Assembly: GCF_024205705.1 (NCBI RefSeq)
Contig: NZ_CP073115.1
Span: 1,426,001 to 1,490,000, forward strand
DNA from: Neisseria subflava
Lineage (GTDB): Bacteria > Pseudomonadota > Gammaproteobacteria > Burkholderiales > Neisseriaceae
DNA: 64,000 nucleotides
Direction: 5' to 3'
How positions within the stretch are numbered: position 1 is the first letter of the stretch; each line of letters opens with the position of its first letter. The notes below the pieces were generated by a model. It was not told the DNA's origin. It searched no databases and worked only from the letters and a program-made list of their open reading frames with translations. Of this stretch, positions 26,689 to 35,168 are shown in pieces. The position numbers and the translations under genes were made by a program.

Positions 26689-27540
26689 TTATTCCCATTC
26701 ATAACCTAAATTTCTAAAAAAACGGGAGTATGTTTCCAATTTATCCTCATTCAATTGGGCAAACCGGATACGGTTGCAGCCGGTCAAGACCACACTTCCC
26801 ATCCAGTGCGCCCCGAAGACGCGCTCTAAAGGGACATTCCTCATTCGATTGATAAACGGTACTTCTGAAGAAAATTGCGTCGCAATATTCGGAGGCGCGA
26901 ATTTCAAACCTAAATCCTGCAATGTATAACGGTGTTGCGCCGTCAAAAACATATCCTCGTGGTGCAGACGCACCAGCCATTCCATACCGGCAATTTTTCC
27001 GTCTTCCGGCGGCAAAGGCGGTCGGATTTCTACATTTAAGCCCAGTTGTCGCGGCATGGTTAAAAGCCGCTTGCTGCGTAGGCTGAAACCGCCGTTCTGT
27101 GGCTCGTCCAAATTCGGAGAAGTCTGAATCAGATGTTGTTTGGCCAAATATTGGTCGGTTCCCTTCAGGAAAAACTGCCCGTCAGCTTCGGTTTCCAACA
27201 AAATTGGCAAAGGTGCGCCGATATAATCATATTCCCGATAGGCATCCTGCCAGTTTTGACCATTCAACACCCAGCCATCATTTTGAACAATCAGACAATA
27301 ATCAGTATCGATGTAATACATCAGTTGGTACAAAACAAACAGATTGTATTCCAAATAACCGAATGGCCGGCAAGGCTGATGCAGGATATTTTCCGGCAAA
27401 CCTTGCGGACAGCTCGGGCTGATCAGCAATCCACGGCTACCGGGCAATTCGGCACAGCTGCGGATAATGGCATACATCGTGCCCTCGGTATAAGAATCTG
27501 CGCCGGTAATACCCACCACGGTAATGTCAGCAAAACTCAT
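26689..27540 (-). CDS. DUF5672 family protein (glycosyltransferase-like)
   Basis: A 283-residue cytoplasmic protein with the DUF5672 core: LMYYIDTDYCLIVQNDGWVL with the Asp-Gly metal/nucleotide-sugar-like site, YREYDYIGAPLPI, and PQNGGFSLRSKRLL followed by the HHEDMFLT region. DUF5672 is related to GT-A-type glycosyltransferases, and the pattern of an acidic site followed by NGGFSLRS fits nucleotide-sugar binding. The acceptor is unknown; no capsule or LOS genes adjoin. It ends next to the DUF4198 terminator and begins 38 nt after mutS ends. Confidence 0.7.
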   Translation of the reverse strand: MSFADITVVGITGADSYTEGTMYAIIRSCAELPGSRGLLISPSCPQGLPENILHQPCRPFGYLEYNLFVLYQLMYYIDTDYCLIVQNDGWVLNGQNWQDAYREYDYIGAPLPILLETEADGQFFLKGTDQYLAKQHLIQTSPNLDEPQNGGFSLRSKRLLTMPRQLGLNVEIRPPLPPEDGKIAGMEWLVRLHHEDMFLTAQHRYTLQDLGLKFAPPNIATQFSSEVPFINRMRNVPLERVFGAHWMGSVVLTGCNRIRFAQLNEDKLETYSRFFRNLGYEWE

Positions 27541-27577
27541 TATATGTTTCTCCAGTTTCAGACGGCCTTTACGTTAT

Positions 27578-30178
27578 TTACGACGCCTTATTGCAGATAT
27601 CTTTCAAGCGATACAAGGCATCCAAGGCTTCGCGCGGCGTGAGGTTGTCGGGCTGAATTTGAGCCAACGCTTCAGTCAATTCATTGGTCTGCAAATTATC
27701 AACAGGCTCAACTTCTTGTTCTTTCCCTTCCTCATCCGCCCCATTTTCAGACGGCATGGTGCTGAAAATATCCAACTGCGGACGGTTGGCGGCAGCTTGG
27801 TTTTCCAAATCGTTTAAATGCTTTTGAGCCGATTTCAAAGCGCGGTTGGGCAGACCGGCGAGTTTGGCGACGGCGATACCGTAGCTTTTGCTGGCAGGAC
27901 CTGGCTCGATGTGGTGGAGGAAGACGATGTCTTGTCCTTGCTCGAGTGCGGAGAGGTGCATGTTGACTGCTGTTGCGTGGGCTTCGGGCAGTTTGGTCAG
28001 CTCGAAATAGTGGGTGGCGAAGAGGCTGAAGGATTTGTTTTTTTGCAGCAGGTGTTCGGCAATGGCTTGGGCAAGGGCGAGGCCGTCAAAAGTCGAAGTG
28101 CCGCGACCGACTTCGTCCATGAGGACGAGGGATTGGTCAGTGGCGTGGTGGAGGATGTAGGCGGTTTCGCTCATTTCGACCATGAAGGTGGAGCGGTTGG
28201 AGGCGAGGTCGTCGGAGGCGCCGATGCGGGTGAAGATTTGGTCGATGGGCCCGATTTGGGCGGCATCGGCGGGGACGAAGCTGCCGGTGTGCGCCATGAG
28301 GACGATGTGGGCGACTTGGCGCATGTAGGTGGATTTGCCGCCCATGTTGGGGCCGGTCAGGAGCATGAGGCGGTGTTTGTGGTCGAGGCGGGTGTGGTTG
28401 GCGGTGAAGTGGCGCACTTGCTGCTCGACGACGGGATGACGGCCGTTTTCGATATGGATGACGGGGTAGTCGGCGAACTCGGGGCAGACGAAGCCGCGTT
28501 CGGCGGCGGTGGCGGCGAAGGTGGAGAGTACGTCGAGGGCGGCGGCGGCTTTGGCGGCTTTTTGAAGCTGTGGCAAGGCCGTCTGAACTTCTTTCAGCAG
28601 GGCTTCAAACAGGCGTTTTTCCAATGCCAATGCCTGCTCTTGCGCGGTCAGGACTTTGTCTTCGAAGGTTTTGAGTTCGGGGGTGATGAAGCGTTCGGCG
28701 TTTTTCAGGGTCTGGCGGCGTTGGTAGTCGGTGGGCGCTTGTTCAGCTTGGACTTTGGATAGCTCGATGTAGAAGCCGTGGACGCGGTTGAACTCGACTT
28801 TGAGGGTGGAGAGGCCGGTGCGTTCGCGTTCGCGCGCTTCGAGGTCGAGCAGGAATTCGTCGCCGTGGTTTTGGATGTGGCGCAACTCGTCGAGTTCTGC
28901 GCAATAGCCTTGGTTGATGACGCCGCCGTCTTTGAGCCAGACGGCGGGTTCGGGCATCACGGCGGCTTTGAGGATTTCGGCGACGGGCAGGGTTTCGGGG
29001 AAAACGGCTTTGAGGGTTTCCAACAGGCTGCTGCCCTCGGCGGACAGTTCGATTTCGGACAGAGCAAACAGGCTGTCTCGCAGGGCGGCTAGGTCGCGCG
29101 GACGGGCGTTGCCGACGGCGATGCGGGCGGCGATGCGTTCGATGTCCGCAATGTTTTTCAGACGGCCTTGCAGGGTTTCGTATTGCGAACCCAGTGCGGC
29201 AATGGCTTCTTGTCGGGCGCGGATGTGGGCGCGGCTGCGTAAGGGGTGGTGCAGCCAGAGTGCCAAGAGGCGGCTGCCCATGTGGGTGGCGCAGCCGTCG
29301 AGTATGGAAAACAGGGTCGGCGATTTTTTGCCGGAGAGGGTTTGCGTGATTTCGAGATTGCGGCGCGTGGCAGCGTCCATGCCGATATATTGGCTGTCGG
29401 TTTCGAGCGAAATGCCGTCAAGGTGTTGCGGCATCAGGTTTTGCGTCAGGCGGATGTAGTTCAACAGCGCGCCCGCCGCGCCGACAGCGGCTTCGTGTTC
29501 CTTGCCGTCCAAACCGAAGCCGTGCAGGTCTTGGCAGCCGAAGTATTCAGTCAACAATTTCGCGCCCGCATCGGCGGCAAACTGCCACGAGTTCAGGCGC
29601 GTGATGTTGGCAGAGGTCGTCTGAAAACCATCAGGCAGGCTTTTGCCTTCGGGCAACAGGATTTCCGCCGCCTGCAAACGCACCAGCTCGTCGGCGAGTT
29701 TGTCCGCCGTCGTCAGCTTGGTTTTGAATTCGCCGCTTTGCAAAGATGCCCACGCGATGGCGATGTGTTTTTTATCCGCGTTCACCGCCGCGATGCGGTT
29801 GGTTTCCTTGTCTTCCAAAAACGCCGCGTCGGTCAGCGTGCCGGGCGTTACGATGCGCACGACTTTGCGCTCCACCGGCCCTTTACCCGCGCCGACTTCG
29901 CCCACTTGCTCACACACTGCCACGCTTTTGCCCATCTTTACCAGCCGCGCCAGATACTGTTCCGCCGCGTGAAACGGCACGCCCGCCATCTTAATCGGTA
30001 CGCCATCCATCTGTCCGCGCGTGGTCAGGGTGATGTCCAACAGCTTCGCCGCTTCCACCGCATCATCCAAAAACAGCTCGTAAAAATCGCCCATGCGGTA
30101 AAACACCAGCTTGTCGGCGTGTTGCGATTTGATGGCGAGATACTGCTGCATCATCGGGGAAACGGTGGGTTTGGACAT
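27578..30178 (-). CDS. mutS: DNA mismatch repair protein MutS
   Basis: An 866-residue MutS, standard length. The mismatch-reading Phe-X-Glu motif is in FYRMGDFYELF near residue 40; the ATPase carries Walker A TGPNMGGKST near 620, Walker B with MDEVGRGTS near 700 and the signature FATHYFELT. It recognises mispairs and starts repair with MutL. The gene holds DUS of three dialects: AG at 28576 and 29157, AT at 27746-27757 and the AG-muc form at 29614-29625. The DUS at 27746 lies in the variable linker before the C-terminal tail. A long GC-rich antisense frame is a codon-bias artefact. Confidence 0.96.
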   Translation of the reverse strand: MSKPTVSPMMQQYLAIKSQHADKLVFYRMGDFYELFLDDAVEAAKLLDITLTTRGQMDGVPIKMAGVPFHAAEQYLARLVKMGKSVAVCEQVGEVGAGKGPVERKVVRIVTPGTLTDAAFLEDKETNRIAAVNADKKHIAIAWASLQSGEFKTKLTTADKLADELVRLQAAEILLPEGKSLPDGFQTTSANITRLNSWQFAADAGAKLLTEYFGCQDLHGFGLDGKEHEAAVGAAGALLNYIRLTQNLMPQHLDGISLETDSQYIGMDAATRRNLEITQTLSGKKSPTLFSILDGCATHMGSRLLALWLHHPLRSRAHIRARQEAIAALGSQYETLQGRLKNIADIERIAARIAVGNARPRDLAALRDSLFALSEIELSAEGSSLLETLKAVFPETLPVAEILKAAVMPEPAVWLKDGGVINQGYCAELDELRHIQNHGDEFLLDLEARERERTGLSTLKVEFNRVHGFYIELSKVQAEQAPTDYQRRQTLKNAERFITPELKTFEDKVLTAQEQALALEKRLFEALLKEVQTALPQLQKAAKAAAALDVLSTFAATAAERGFVCPEFADYPVIHIENGRHPVVEQQVRHFTANHTRLDHKHRLMLLTGPNMGGKSTYMRQVAHIVLMAHTGSFVPADAAQIGPIDQIFTRIGASDDLASNRSTFMVEMSETAYILHHATDQSLVLMDEVGRGTSTFDGLALAQAIAEHLLQKNKSFSLFATHYFELTKLPEAHATAVNMHLSALEQGQDIVFLHHIEPGPASKSYGIAVAKLAGLPNRALKSAQKHLNDLENQAAANRPQLDIFSTMPSENGADEEGKEQEVEPVDNLQTNELTEALAQIQPDNLTPREALDALYRLKDICNKAS
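27746..27757 (-). repeat. AT-dialect DNA uptake sequence inside mutS
   Basis: TTCAGACGGCAT is the exact reverse complement of ATGCCGTCTGAA, the dialect typical of N. meningitidis and N. gonorrhoeae, and differs from the AG form used in nearly all of the window. Confidence 0.85.
29614..29625 (+). repeat. AG-muc dialect DNA uptake sequence inside mutS
   Basis: AGGTCGTCTGAA matches the variant described for N. mucosa-like species. Another pair of the same variant forms the clpA terminator at 62912-62950. Confidence 0.75.
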
Positions 30179-30213
30179 AGAAAAGCCTTAGAAACGCAAA
30201 AGCGTTATTGTAA

Positions 30214-30255
30214 CAAAAGGCCGTCTGAAAACCTAAATAAGCTTTCAGACGGCCT
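30214..30255 (-). terminator. DUS terminator after the DUF4424 gene
   Basis: AGGCCGTCTGAAA (30218-30230) and TTTCAGACGGCCT (30243-30255) form a long stem; the minus strand continues TTTTG, matching the gene that ends at 30277. Confidence 0.75.
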
Positions 30256-30276
30256 TTTATGTATGCCAAAATAAGA

Positions 30277-31218
30277 TTAGTTATAAACGAAAATAATGTC
30301 TAAGTCTTTCTTCGGCAGGAAATTTTCTTTGACTGCTTGGAAACGGTTCGGCCCTACTTTGCGCAAGGATTTGTCCCAGCAGAGTGAAATAACAGTATTG
30401 GGCTCGCGATCTATGGTCAACGTGAATTTTCCTATCGGTTTTGCCCAGTTAGCACCTGTAGTCAAGACATAACCCAAATAGTGATAAAGCTTTGAACCTT
30501 CTTCCACAGTCTTAAAGTTTTTAAGGAAGTTTTCATCCATACAGTACTCATCTATGAATGCTTTGCTGTCTTTGGCTTTGAGCGAAGGCAGGAAGCTGCC
30601 GCCAACCAGCGGGGTGTATTGGTGTTTGATTTCGGTGACGCTGCCGGCTTTGAAGGTTTGCTTCCAGCTGTAAACAATCTGCGCCGACCAATCGGGCAGT
30701 TCATCCGTCTGTTTGGGCAGCATGGATTGGACTTTGGCGGAGCGGCAGGCTCCGATTTTGCTGCCGATTTTTTCACCGTCTTGCTTTTTCGTCCAAGGGT
30801 GCATCAGTTCCTGATCGCTCAAACCGCATTTTTTCAAATCGGCGGTCACGTCCACCAGCGAGCCGTTACGCCGTTCAAAATAGGCACGGACGTGGGTTTG
30901 CGGGCGGACAGGTTTGCCGTCGGCGTAAATTCGGAAGCTGTCAACCAAGCCCTTGGTGTCGGCAAAGTCGTAATCGATGAAAGCAGGAACAATCGGCAAA
31001 GGGAAAAGGACGGTTTCGGTAAGGTCTTGCGAGGAGGTGTTTTTAAACCGGTAATGCACGCGAATCTGGTTTTCGCTGATGTACAAATCTTCGCTCTGCA
31101 TATCGATATGCGGATTTTTCAGATATTTGATGCCGCTTGTGCTGACTGTACCCATACTGTCGTTGGCATGAGCGGCCCCGGCCAGCAGAAGAAGCAAGAT
31201 TAAAGCTTTTTGTTTCAT
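30277..31218 (-). CDS. DUF4424 family exported protein
   Basis: A 313-residue protein with a signal peptide (MKQKALILLLLLAGAAHA). The mature part begins NDSMGTVSTSGIKYL and shows the DUF4424 arrangement: an immunoglobulin-like strand set (IRVHYRFKNTSSQDLTETVLFPLP), a middle variable part with paired cysteines (Cys in KKCGLS and IGACRS), and a C-terminal part with FTLTIDREPNTVISLCWD. The family is periplasmic and of unknown function. It stands alone between mutS and panC with DUS hairpins on both sides. Confidence 0.72.
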   Translation of the reverse strand: MKQKALILLLLLAGAAHANDSMGTVSTSGIKYLKNPHIDMQSEDLYISENQIRVHYRFKNTSSQDLTETVLFPLPIVPAFIDYDFADTKGLVDSFRIYADGKPVRPQTHVRAYFERRNGSLVDVTADLKKCGLSDQELMHPWTKKQDGEKIGSKIGACRSAKVQSMLPKQTDELPDWSAQIVYSWKQTFKAGSVTEIKHQYTPLVGGSFLPSLKAKDSKAFIDEYCMDENFLKNFKTVEEGSKLYHYLGYVLTTGANWAKPIGKFTLTIDREPNTVISLCWDKSLRKVGPNRFQAVKENFLPKKDLDIIFVYN

Positions 31219-31286
31219 GATTTAACCTCTTTGAAACAGGCCGTCTGAAAAACAGGTTTCAGACGGCCTTTAACAGTAGCTTGGTT

Positions 31287-32123
31287 TTAAGCCAAAGCCA
31301 CTTCCAAATTATCAATCAGGCGCGTGGTACCCAACCGGGCGGCGGCAAGCACCACCAATTCTTTATCGCCAACATGAGCCACTGCCAAGCTGTGTGCATG
31401 GCGGATTTCAACGTAATCAACCACCCAGCCGGCATCGGTCAAACGGCGGATACATTCGGCTTCAAGCTGGGCGTAATCCAGATTGCCGTTTTTCAAGGCG
31501 GCGGCAATGTTTTGTAATTCTTGATAGAGACGGGGCGCTTCTGCGCGTTCTGCTTCGCTCAAATATTGGTTGCGACTGGAAAGTGCCAGGCCGTCTGAAG
31601 CGCGACCGGTATCGACAGGAACGATTTCGATATTGAAATTCAAGTCTTCGACAAAGCCTTTGATAATCGCCAGCTGCTGATAGTCTTTTTTGCCGAAACA
31701 GGCGGTATCGGGTTGAACAATGTTGAACAACTTAGTCACAACGGTCGCAACGCCGCGGAAATGGCCCGGACGGAATTTGCCGCACAATTCATTTTGCAGG
31801 TGCGGAGGCTCGACATTGAAACGCTGTTCTACATTCGGATACAGCTCTTTTTCATCAGGCGCGAACACGACGGCAACGCCCTCGCCTGTCAATTTGTCGG
31901 CATCTTGTTGCAAAGTGCGCGGATATTTGTCGAAATCCTCGCCTTGTCCGAATTGCAGGCGGTTGACAAAAATACTGACCACAACGTTATCGGCACGTTT
32001 TTTTGCTTCGCGCACCAGCGCAAGATGGCCCTCGTGCAGATTGCCCATAGTCGGTACAAATGCCACCTTTCCGGCAGTTTTGCGCCACTCGCGCAATTCT
32101 TTAATCGTATGAATGATTTGCAT
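31287..32123 (-). CDS. panC: Pantothenate synthetase PanC
   Basis: A 278-residue enzyme that joins pantoate and beta-alanine with ATP. It has the nucleotidyltransferase HIGH-like motif in VPTMGNLHEGHLALVREA (residues 24-41), the KMSKS-equivalent region around SSRNQYLSEAER, and GKKDYQQL in the pantoate site. It lies downstream of panB on the same strand, with 119 bp and a DUS hairpin between them, so the two may be separate transcripts. Part of coenzyme A biosynthesis in the cytoplasm. Confidence 0.95.
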   Translation of the reverse strand: MQIIHTIKELREWRKTAGKVAFVPTMGNLHEGHLALVREAKKRADNVVVSIFVNRLQFGQGEDFDKYPRTLQQDADKLTGEGVAVVFAPDEKELYPNVEQRFNVEPPHLQNELCGKFRPGHFRGVATVVTKLFNIVQPDTACFGKKDYQQLAIIKGFVEDLNFNIEIVPVDTGRASDGLALSSRNQYLSEAERAEAPRLYQELQNIAAALKNGNLDYAQLEAECIRRLTDAGWVVDYVEIRHAHSLAVAHVGDKELVVLAAARLGTTRLIDNLEVALA

Positions 32124-32198
32124 GGTTTGAAAAATCCTTTATCTTTTCCGCCGTTTCATCAACGGAAATCACGCGCCGATTATACGCTTTTATTCATC

Positions 32199-32232
32199 AA
32201 AAAGGCCGTCTGAAATAAGTTTCAGACGGCCT
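32199..32232 (-). terminator. DUS terminator after panB
   Basis: AGGCCGTCTGAAA (32203-32215) and TTTCAGACGGCCT form a stem with a short loop; the minus strand then runs TTTTTGAT. It sits between panB and panC and would make them separately transcribed or limit read-through. Confidence 0.7.
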
Positions 32233-32242
32233 GGTTTTTATT

Positions 32243-33034
32243 TTATCCGACAAACGTATGTTCGACAGATGGGAACGTTTTTGCTTTGACTTCGTCCACA
32301 TAGGCTTTGACCGCAGCTTGAACGCTGTCTTTGCCCTGCATAAAGTTCTTCACGAATTTGGCGGTTTTACCGGGGAAAATGCCGAGCATATCGTGCATCA
32401 CCAAAACCTGACCGTCGCAATACACGCCTGCGCCAATACCGATGGTCGGGCAAGAAACGGTTTCGGTCACTTTTTTCGCCAACTCTGCAGGAACGCATTC
32501 CATCAATACGATTGCCGCACCTGCCGCATCATGCGCTTTGGCGTCGTTGAGCAACGCTTCCGCCTTGTCGCCGCGACCTTGAACTTTATAGCCGCCGAAT
32601 GCAAACACGGATTGCGGGGTCAGGCCGATGTGGGCGCAAACAGGGATACCGCGCATTTGCAGAAATTCAGTGGTCTCCGCCATCCAGACGCCGCCTTCGA
32701 GCTTGACCATATGCGCGCCGGCCGCCATCAACTCAGCCGCTGCCGCAAATGCCTGCTCTTTGCTCTGCTGATACGCACCAAACGGCAAGTCACTGACAAT
32801 CATGGCATTTTTAGTACCGCGAGCCACGCATTCGGTGTGGTAGCACATATCCTGCAAGCTCACCGGCAACGTGGACTGACGACCTTGCACCGCCATACCC
32901 AAAGAATCGCCGACCAGCAATACATCCACGCCGGCATTGTCCATTAGCGCGGCAAAGCTGGATTCATAAGCGGTCAGCATGGCGATTTTTTCGCCCTCTG
33001 CTTTCATTTTTTGCAAAGTGTTTACGGTAATCAT
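32243..33034 (-). CDS. panB: 3-methyl-2-oxobutanoate hydroxymethyltransferase PanB
   Basis: A 263-residue enzyme, standard length, that makes ketopantoate from alpha-ketoisovalerate and methylenetetrahydrofolate. Conserved stretches are LTAYESSFAALMDNAGVDV, VGDSLGMAVQGRQSTLPV with the metal-binding Asp, KLEGG around 112 and GIGAGVYCDGQVLVMHDMLG. Upstream of panC on the same strand and downstream of the tRNA-Thr genes. Confidence 0.95.
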   Translation of the reverse strand: MITVNTLQKMKAEGEKIAMLTAYESSFAALMDNAGVDVLLVGDSLGMAVQGRQSTLPVSLQDMCYHTECVARGTKNAMIVSDLPFGAYQQSKEQAFAAAAELMAAGAHMVKLEGGVWMAETTEFLQMRGIPVCAHIGLTPQSVFAFGGYKVQGRGDKAEALLNDAKAHDAAGAAIVLMECVPAELAKKVTETVSCPTIGIGAGVYCDGQVLVMHDMLGIFPGKTAKFVKNFMQGKDSVQAAVKAYVDEVKAKTFPSVEHTFVG

Positions 33035-33126
33035 GGTGTTTTGTGTGTTCCGCCCGACGGGCAGCCCTTTGTTGTAATGGAAACGCGGTATTATAAGGTC
33101 TGCTTTTAAAATATCAAAGCATAAGC

Positions 33127-33159
33127 AAAAAGCCCGACTGCTTTCACAATCGGGCTTTT
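33127..33159 (-). terminator. Intrinsic terminator after the tRNA-Thr pair
   Basis: On the minus strand AAAAGCCCGA pairs with TCGGGCTTTTT around a loop of about 13 nt. It starts directly after the second tRNA-Thr in the direction of transcription. Confidence 0.85.
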
Positions 33160-33162
33160 AAT

Positions 33163-33238
33163 TGGTGCCGGCACCAAGAGTCGAACTCGGGACCCCCTGA
33201 TTACAAGTCAGGTGCTCTACCAACTGAGCTATACCGGC
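33163..33238 (-). tRNA. tRNA-Thr(UGU), copy 2 in transcription order
   Basis: A 76-nt cloverleaf with encoded CCA. Acceptor GCCGGTA pairs with TGCCGGC (one G-U), anticodon loop CTTGTAA gives anticodon UGU reading ACA, and the T-loop GTTCGACTC is standard. Identical over all 76 nt to the copy at 33275-33350. Confidence 0.97.
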
Positions 33239-33274
33239 TTACTGAAATGCCTTACGGCACCATCAGTCTTTAAC

Positions 33275-33350
33275 TGGTGCCGGCACCAAGAGTCGAACTC
33301 GGGACCCCCTGATTACAAGTCAGGTGCTCTACCAACTGAGCTATACCGGC
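33275..33350 (-). tRNA. tRNA-Thr(UGU), copy 1 in transcription order
   Basis: The same 76-nt tRNA-Thr as at 33163-33238, separated from it by 36 nt. Both are on the minus strand and probably come from one precursor that ends at the terminator at 33127-33159. Confidence 0.97.
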
Positions 33351-33565
33351 AAGGAAGTCGGCATTATGCCGATAAGTTCCCATCTTGGCAAGCATTTTAA
33401 AACAAAGTTACTCACGAAATTATAAAAACCAATGATTTTAAAGAAAATTAAATACACACCTTATCTTTCCATCCAACACACTCAAAGGCCGTCTGAAAAC
33501 CGCCCCAGCGCAAAACATCATGGTTTCTGTTAAAATAACGCCTTTTATATCTTTCGTCTGCACCC

Positions 33566-34360
33566 ATGCCACCCCGCCATCCTTACCGCCGCCTGCGCCC
33601 AGCCAAATCCCATCTGCCCGAAGTCGGCATTTCCGAAGAAGGCAATATCCGTTCCCTGCACTTGGGCAGCGACACCATTCAAAGCTCCATGAATGTCGAT
33701 CATCCGTCCGAGCTGGTGTTGTCGTACAGCCGCGCCATGATGGGTTGGCTGCTGTTTGCAGAAACCCCGCCCAAACATATCACCCAAATCGGCTTGGGCG
33801 GAGGCTCGTTTGCCCGTTGGATAGACAGCTATCTGCCCCACACTAAGCAAACCGCCATTGACATCAATCCGCAAGTCATCGCCGTGGCGCGCAGCCTGTT
33901 TGAATTGCCGCACGAAGGCGAAAATTTTGAAATTATCGAGGCGGATGGTGCGGAATATATTAAAGTGTTTCGCCACAATACCGATGTGATTTTGGTCGAC
34001 GGTTTTGACGGCGAACAGATTATCGATGCTTTGGTGGAAGAACCCTTCTTCCAAGACTGCCGCAATGCCCTCTCCCCCGACGGCGTATTTGTTACCAACT
34101 GGTGGAGCGGTGATCAGCGTTATCAACGCTTTGTCGAACGCCTGCTCAACGTCTTTGACGGCCGCGTACTCGAGCTGCCTGCAGAAAGCCACGGTAACGT
34201 AGCGGTCATGGCGTTCCAAAGCAGCCCCAAAGAGCAAAATCTTGACAACCTGAAAAAACGCGCCGAAAAATTAAGCGAAAAATACGGCTTGGACTTCAAA
34301 CGGATGCTTGCTGATTTGAAAGCCAACAATCAAAACAACGGCAAGACTTTTTATCTGTAA
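33566..34360 (+). CDS. Spermidine synthase-like methyltransferase-fold protein
   Basis: A 264-residue protein of the polyamine aminopropyltransferase (SpeE) family by its Rossmann core: IGLGGGSFARWIDSYLP, AIDINPQVIAVARSLFELP with the acidic residue that binds the nucleoside, ADGAEYIKVF, and LVDGFDGEQI in place of the usual catalytic DxxDP loop. It has no N-terminal tetramerisation strand typical of full SpeE. The catalytic DSTDP segment is replaced by VDGFDG, so a true spermidine synthase activity is doubtful. Followed by the frameshifted hydrolase gene. Confidence 0.75.
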   Translation: MPPRHPYRRLRPAKSHLPEVGISEEGNIRSLHLGSDTIQSSMNVDHPSELVLSYSRAMMGWLLFAETPPKHITQIGLGGGSFARWIDSYLPHTKQTAIDINPQVIAVARSLFELPHEGENFEIIEADGAEYIKVFRHNTDVILVDGFDGEQIIDALVEEPFFQDCRNALSPDGVFVTNWWSGDQRYQRFVERLLNVFDGRVLELPAESHGNVAVMAFQSSPKEQNLDNLKKRAEKLSEKYGLDFKRMLADLKANNQNNGKTFYL

Positions 34361-34401
34361 ACCGCTTCAGGCCGTCTGAAAAAACAAACAAGGACACACT
34401 C

Positions 34402-35039
34402 ATGCTCAAACCCGATATCATTCAAATCCCCGGCCCGGCCGGTTTGCTGGAAACCATCTACCTGCCAAGCACACAAGAATCCGCCCGCGGCGTTGCCGTC
34501 ATCAACCACCCCAATCCCTGCAAGGCGGCACCAACACCAACAAAGTCATCCAAACCGCCGCCAAAGCCCTCAGCCAGCTCGGCTTCCATTGCTACCTGCC
34601 CAATTTGCGCGGCGTAGGCAATAGCCAAGGCGAACACGACTACGGCCGTGGCGAAACGCAAGACTGCATTGCCGTTATCGACTACGCCCGTGCGCAACAT
34701 CCTGACGCGCCGCAATTCGCCCTGGCAGGTTTCTCATTCGGTGGCTACGTTTCCACCTTTGCCGCACAAGCGCGCACGCCTGATTTACTGTTGCTGATGG
34801 GTGCAGCCGTCCATCACTACACCGACCGCCCGGAACCATCCAACGTTCCCGATGTCGCCAAAACATTGATGATTCATGGCGCGGAAGACGAAGTCGTCGA
34901 AATCAACAAAGCCCTGACATGGGCAGAACCGCAAGGCCTGCCTGTTGTGACCATTGCCGGTTCGTCCCACTTCTTCCACGGCAAACTCATCGTTTTGCGC
35001 GATACGATCACACGGTTTGCACCGGCTTTATTAGGTTAA
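34402..35039 (+). pseudogene. Alpha/beta hydrolase (dienelactone hydrolase-like), frameshifted
   Basis: Two frames together make a complete alpha/beta hydrolase of about 212 residues. The first (from ATG 34402) gives MLKPDIIQIPGPAGLLETIY and reaches VAVINHPNP, then drifts into PCKAAPTPTKSSKPPP. The second frame, from about 34518 to 35039, continues QGGTNTNKVIQTAAKALSQL, then LRGVGNSQGEHDYG, the nucleophile elbow GFSFGGYVS, a HGAEDEVV acid loop and a terminal GSSHFFHGK His. The shift lies at CCC (34516-34518); one extra C restores it. Family members of this kind hydrolyse small esters. Frame one alone ends at 34617. Real inactivation or a one-base sequencing error. Confidence 0.8.
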
Positions 35040-35061
35040 AATCCGGCTACAAAATAAAACA

Positions 35062-35094
35062 AGGCCGTCTGAAAGCTTTTTCAGACGGCCCTGT
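35062..35094 (+). terminator. DUS terminator after the alpha/beta hydrolase
   Basis: AGGCCGTCTGAAAG (35062 onward) and the facing TTTTTCAGACGGCC form a hairpin 22 nt after the stop codon. Confidence 0.65.
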
Positions 35095-35168
35095 TTATAT
35101 GAAAACCTTATTATCAAATATCAGGCTCAAGTATTCAGAAATCCATCAAGGATTTTCTACTTAACATC

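Noticed and set aside
27818..30274. Long plus-strand frames opposite mutS (314 and 342 residues)
   Set aside because: They mirror the codon pattern of mutS and read as Gly/Val/Phe- or Arg/His-rich low-complexity chains with no motifs; an effect of GC-biased third positions.
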